NCBI GenBank assembly: GCA_027533425.1
Contig: JAPZUD010000001.1
Span: 310,001-374,000 of the forward strand
From: Beijerinckiaceae bacterium
Lineage (GTDB): Bacteria; Pseudomonadota; Alphaproteobacteria; Rhizobiales; Beijerinckiaceae
Direction of reading: 5' to 3'
Length of the DNA: 64,000 nt
Part shown: one piece after another, positions 63,255 through 64,000 of the stretch
Layout of the letters: each line of letters begins with the position of its first letter
Position numbering within the stretch: position 1 is the first letter of the stretch
Notes under the pieces: generated by a model
Databases searched by the model: none
What the model saw: the letters and a program-made list of their open reading frames with translations, nothing else
What the model was told of the DNA's origin: nothing
Position numbers and translations under genes: made by a program

Positions 63255-64000
63255 TCAGCCCTCGGCAGATCCCGGCGGATCCCTGGCCAGGCGCAAGCCG
63301 GTCATCTCGGCGCCGGACAACAGCACGAGCAGCAGCGGAAGCCATCCGACACGGCCCTGATAGCGGTGGTTCGGGTTTGATAACGCACCGCACACGATCG
63401 CATTGCCGGCGAGGGCGAGGAATACGAACAGGGCAGCCATGGCCGGCCAGCGACTTCCGGAGAGCCAGCGGCTGATCGCGAAAAACAGCATCGCGAAGAG
63501 CGATGTCCAGTAAAGGATCGTATCTCTCGCGGCATAGCTGTGAAAGTCGATCACACGCTGCTGGTGCGCGCCCAGGAAATCATCGACGAAATCAAGATAG
63601 AGCTTCCGGATCGATTTCTCGAGATGCCAATGCATCGGCCGGATGCCATCGCCAGTCTCGACCATCCCGAACTGCACCACTGCCGCCTTGCCCAGACGGC
63701 TGAAGGTCTCGCCCGGATAGCGGTTCAGGATTTCCCGGACAATGACCTTGGCTTCCTGCTTGTGGGGCTCGCTTCGCCAGCCGCCGAGCTCGTGGAACGG
63801 TCCGAATGTGTTCCAGAGATAGGCATTCGCATTGGTCGGCATCCTGTGCCTGTAGGGGCAGAGGAGAGAAGCTTTGTCATTGTCCGGGCAGACATCATCG
63901 AGATAGCGTTGCACGAGGCCGGTCTCGACGAAAAGGGCGAGCCTCAGGTTGGCGGGGTCGCGGAACAGGAAGATGCGTCCGGTCGCGGCATAATTCGCGG
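63255..64000 (-). CDS. Membrane protein of unknown function (5' end missing)
   Basis: The frame is open from base 64000 to the stop at 63255, so the start lies beyond the window; a GTG at 63914 is only an internal codon. About 248 residues are visible. The first half is soluble and contains cysteines (DDVCPDNDKASLLCPYR) and aromatic residues. The second half has three or four membrane helices (ILYWTSLFAMLFFAISRWL, PAMAALFVFLALAGNAIVCG and WLPLLLVLLSGAEM). I do not recognise the family. It is on the same strand as the operon to the left but separated by a 200-base gap. Confidence 0.6.
   Translation of the reverse strand, partial: ANYAATGRIFLFRDPANLRLALFVETGLVQRYLDDVCPDNDKASLLCPYRHRMPTNANAYLWNTFGPFHELGGWRSEPHKQEAKVIVREILNRYPGETFSRLGKAAVVQFGMVETGDGIRPMHWHLEKSIRKLYLDFVDDFLGAHQQRVIDFHSYAARDTILYWTSLFAMLFFAISRWLSGSRWPAMAALFVFLALAGNAIVCGALSNPNHRYQGRVGWLPLLLVLLSGAEMTGLRLARDPPGSAEG

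Overview
The window is GC-rich bacterial chromosome and reads like an alphaproteobacterium of the Hyphomicrobiales (Rhizobiales) type. This rests on the gene content: an inositol locus with an RpiR/IolR regulator and a GGAA-N6-TTCC operator, a FixJ-type response regulator, sox genes, many ABC and TRAP importers with Tat-like signals, and the transglutaminase/circularly permuted ATP-grasp cluster. Genes are packed tightly, with many 4-base ATGA/GTGA overlaps. I see no rRNA, tRNA, insertion sequence, phage gene or CRISPR array. Both ends cut through genes. All functions are inferred from sequence features read by eye; no database search was run.

Layout. 2-1603: the end of a dual-ATPase peptide importer gene. 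1730-6368: a six-gene operon joining a two-subunit molybdenum hydroxylase (IorAB type) to soxX, soxY, soxZ and soxA, with no soxB or soxCD. 6373-11067: a degenerate nuclease-fold protein, an M20 peptidase and a penicillin-acylase-family Ntn hydrolase. 11258-16535: a complete five-gene peptide ABC importer.

16505-29983 is an inositol locus. Leftward, an SDR, iolG and an inositol monophosphatase-family gene are followed by a three-gene importer of the ferric/AfuABC type. Rightward are iolR, iolC (fused to DUF2090), iolD, iolE and iolB. The shared promoter region carries the IolR-type operator. Together these genes suggest uptake of a phosphorylated inositol or sugar, dephosphorylation, oxidation and breakdown. 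iolA/mmsA is not in the window.

29996-36036: a secreted lectin-like protein with a tandem domain, glutathione-dependent formaldehyde dehydrogenase, DNA polymerase IV, and a FAD monooxygenase divergent from a MarR regulator. A perfect palindrome and 91/92-base tandem repeats lie between the last two. 36047-43938: two transglutaminases flanking an ATP-grasp/alpha-E fusion, a secreted ankyrin protein and a YCII protein. 44180-47454: a TAXI-TRAP transporter with a terminator between its two genes. 47744-51987: ugpBAEC behind a Pho box and a perfect palindrome, followed closely by a MASE1 histidine kinase and a FixJ-type regulator. 54311-54697: an hpxZ-like gene behind a consensus sigma-54 promoter. 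54707-63054: an eight-gene leftward operon with a PotABCD-like importer, a PuuE-like deacetylase, an amidase, an Asp/Glu racemase-family protein without the usual cysteines, and a hydantoinase. It probably serves ureide, hydantoin or related nitrogen compounds. The right edge cuts a membrane protein gene.
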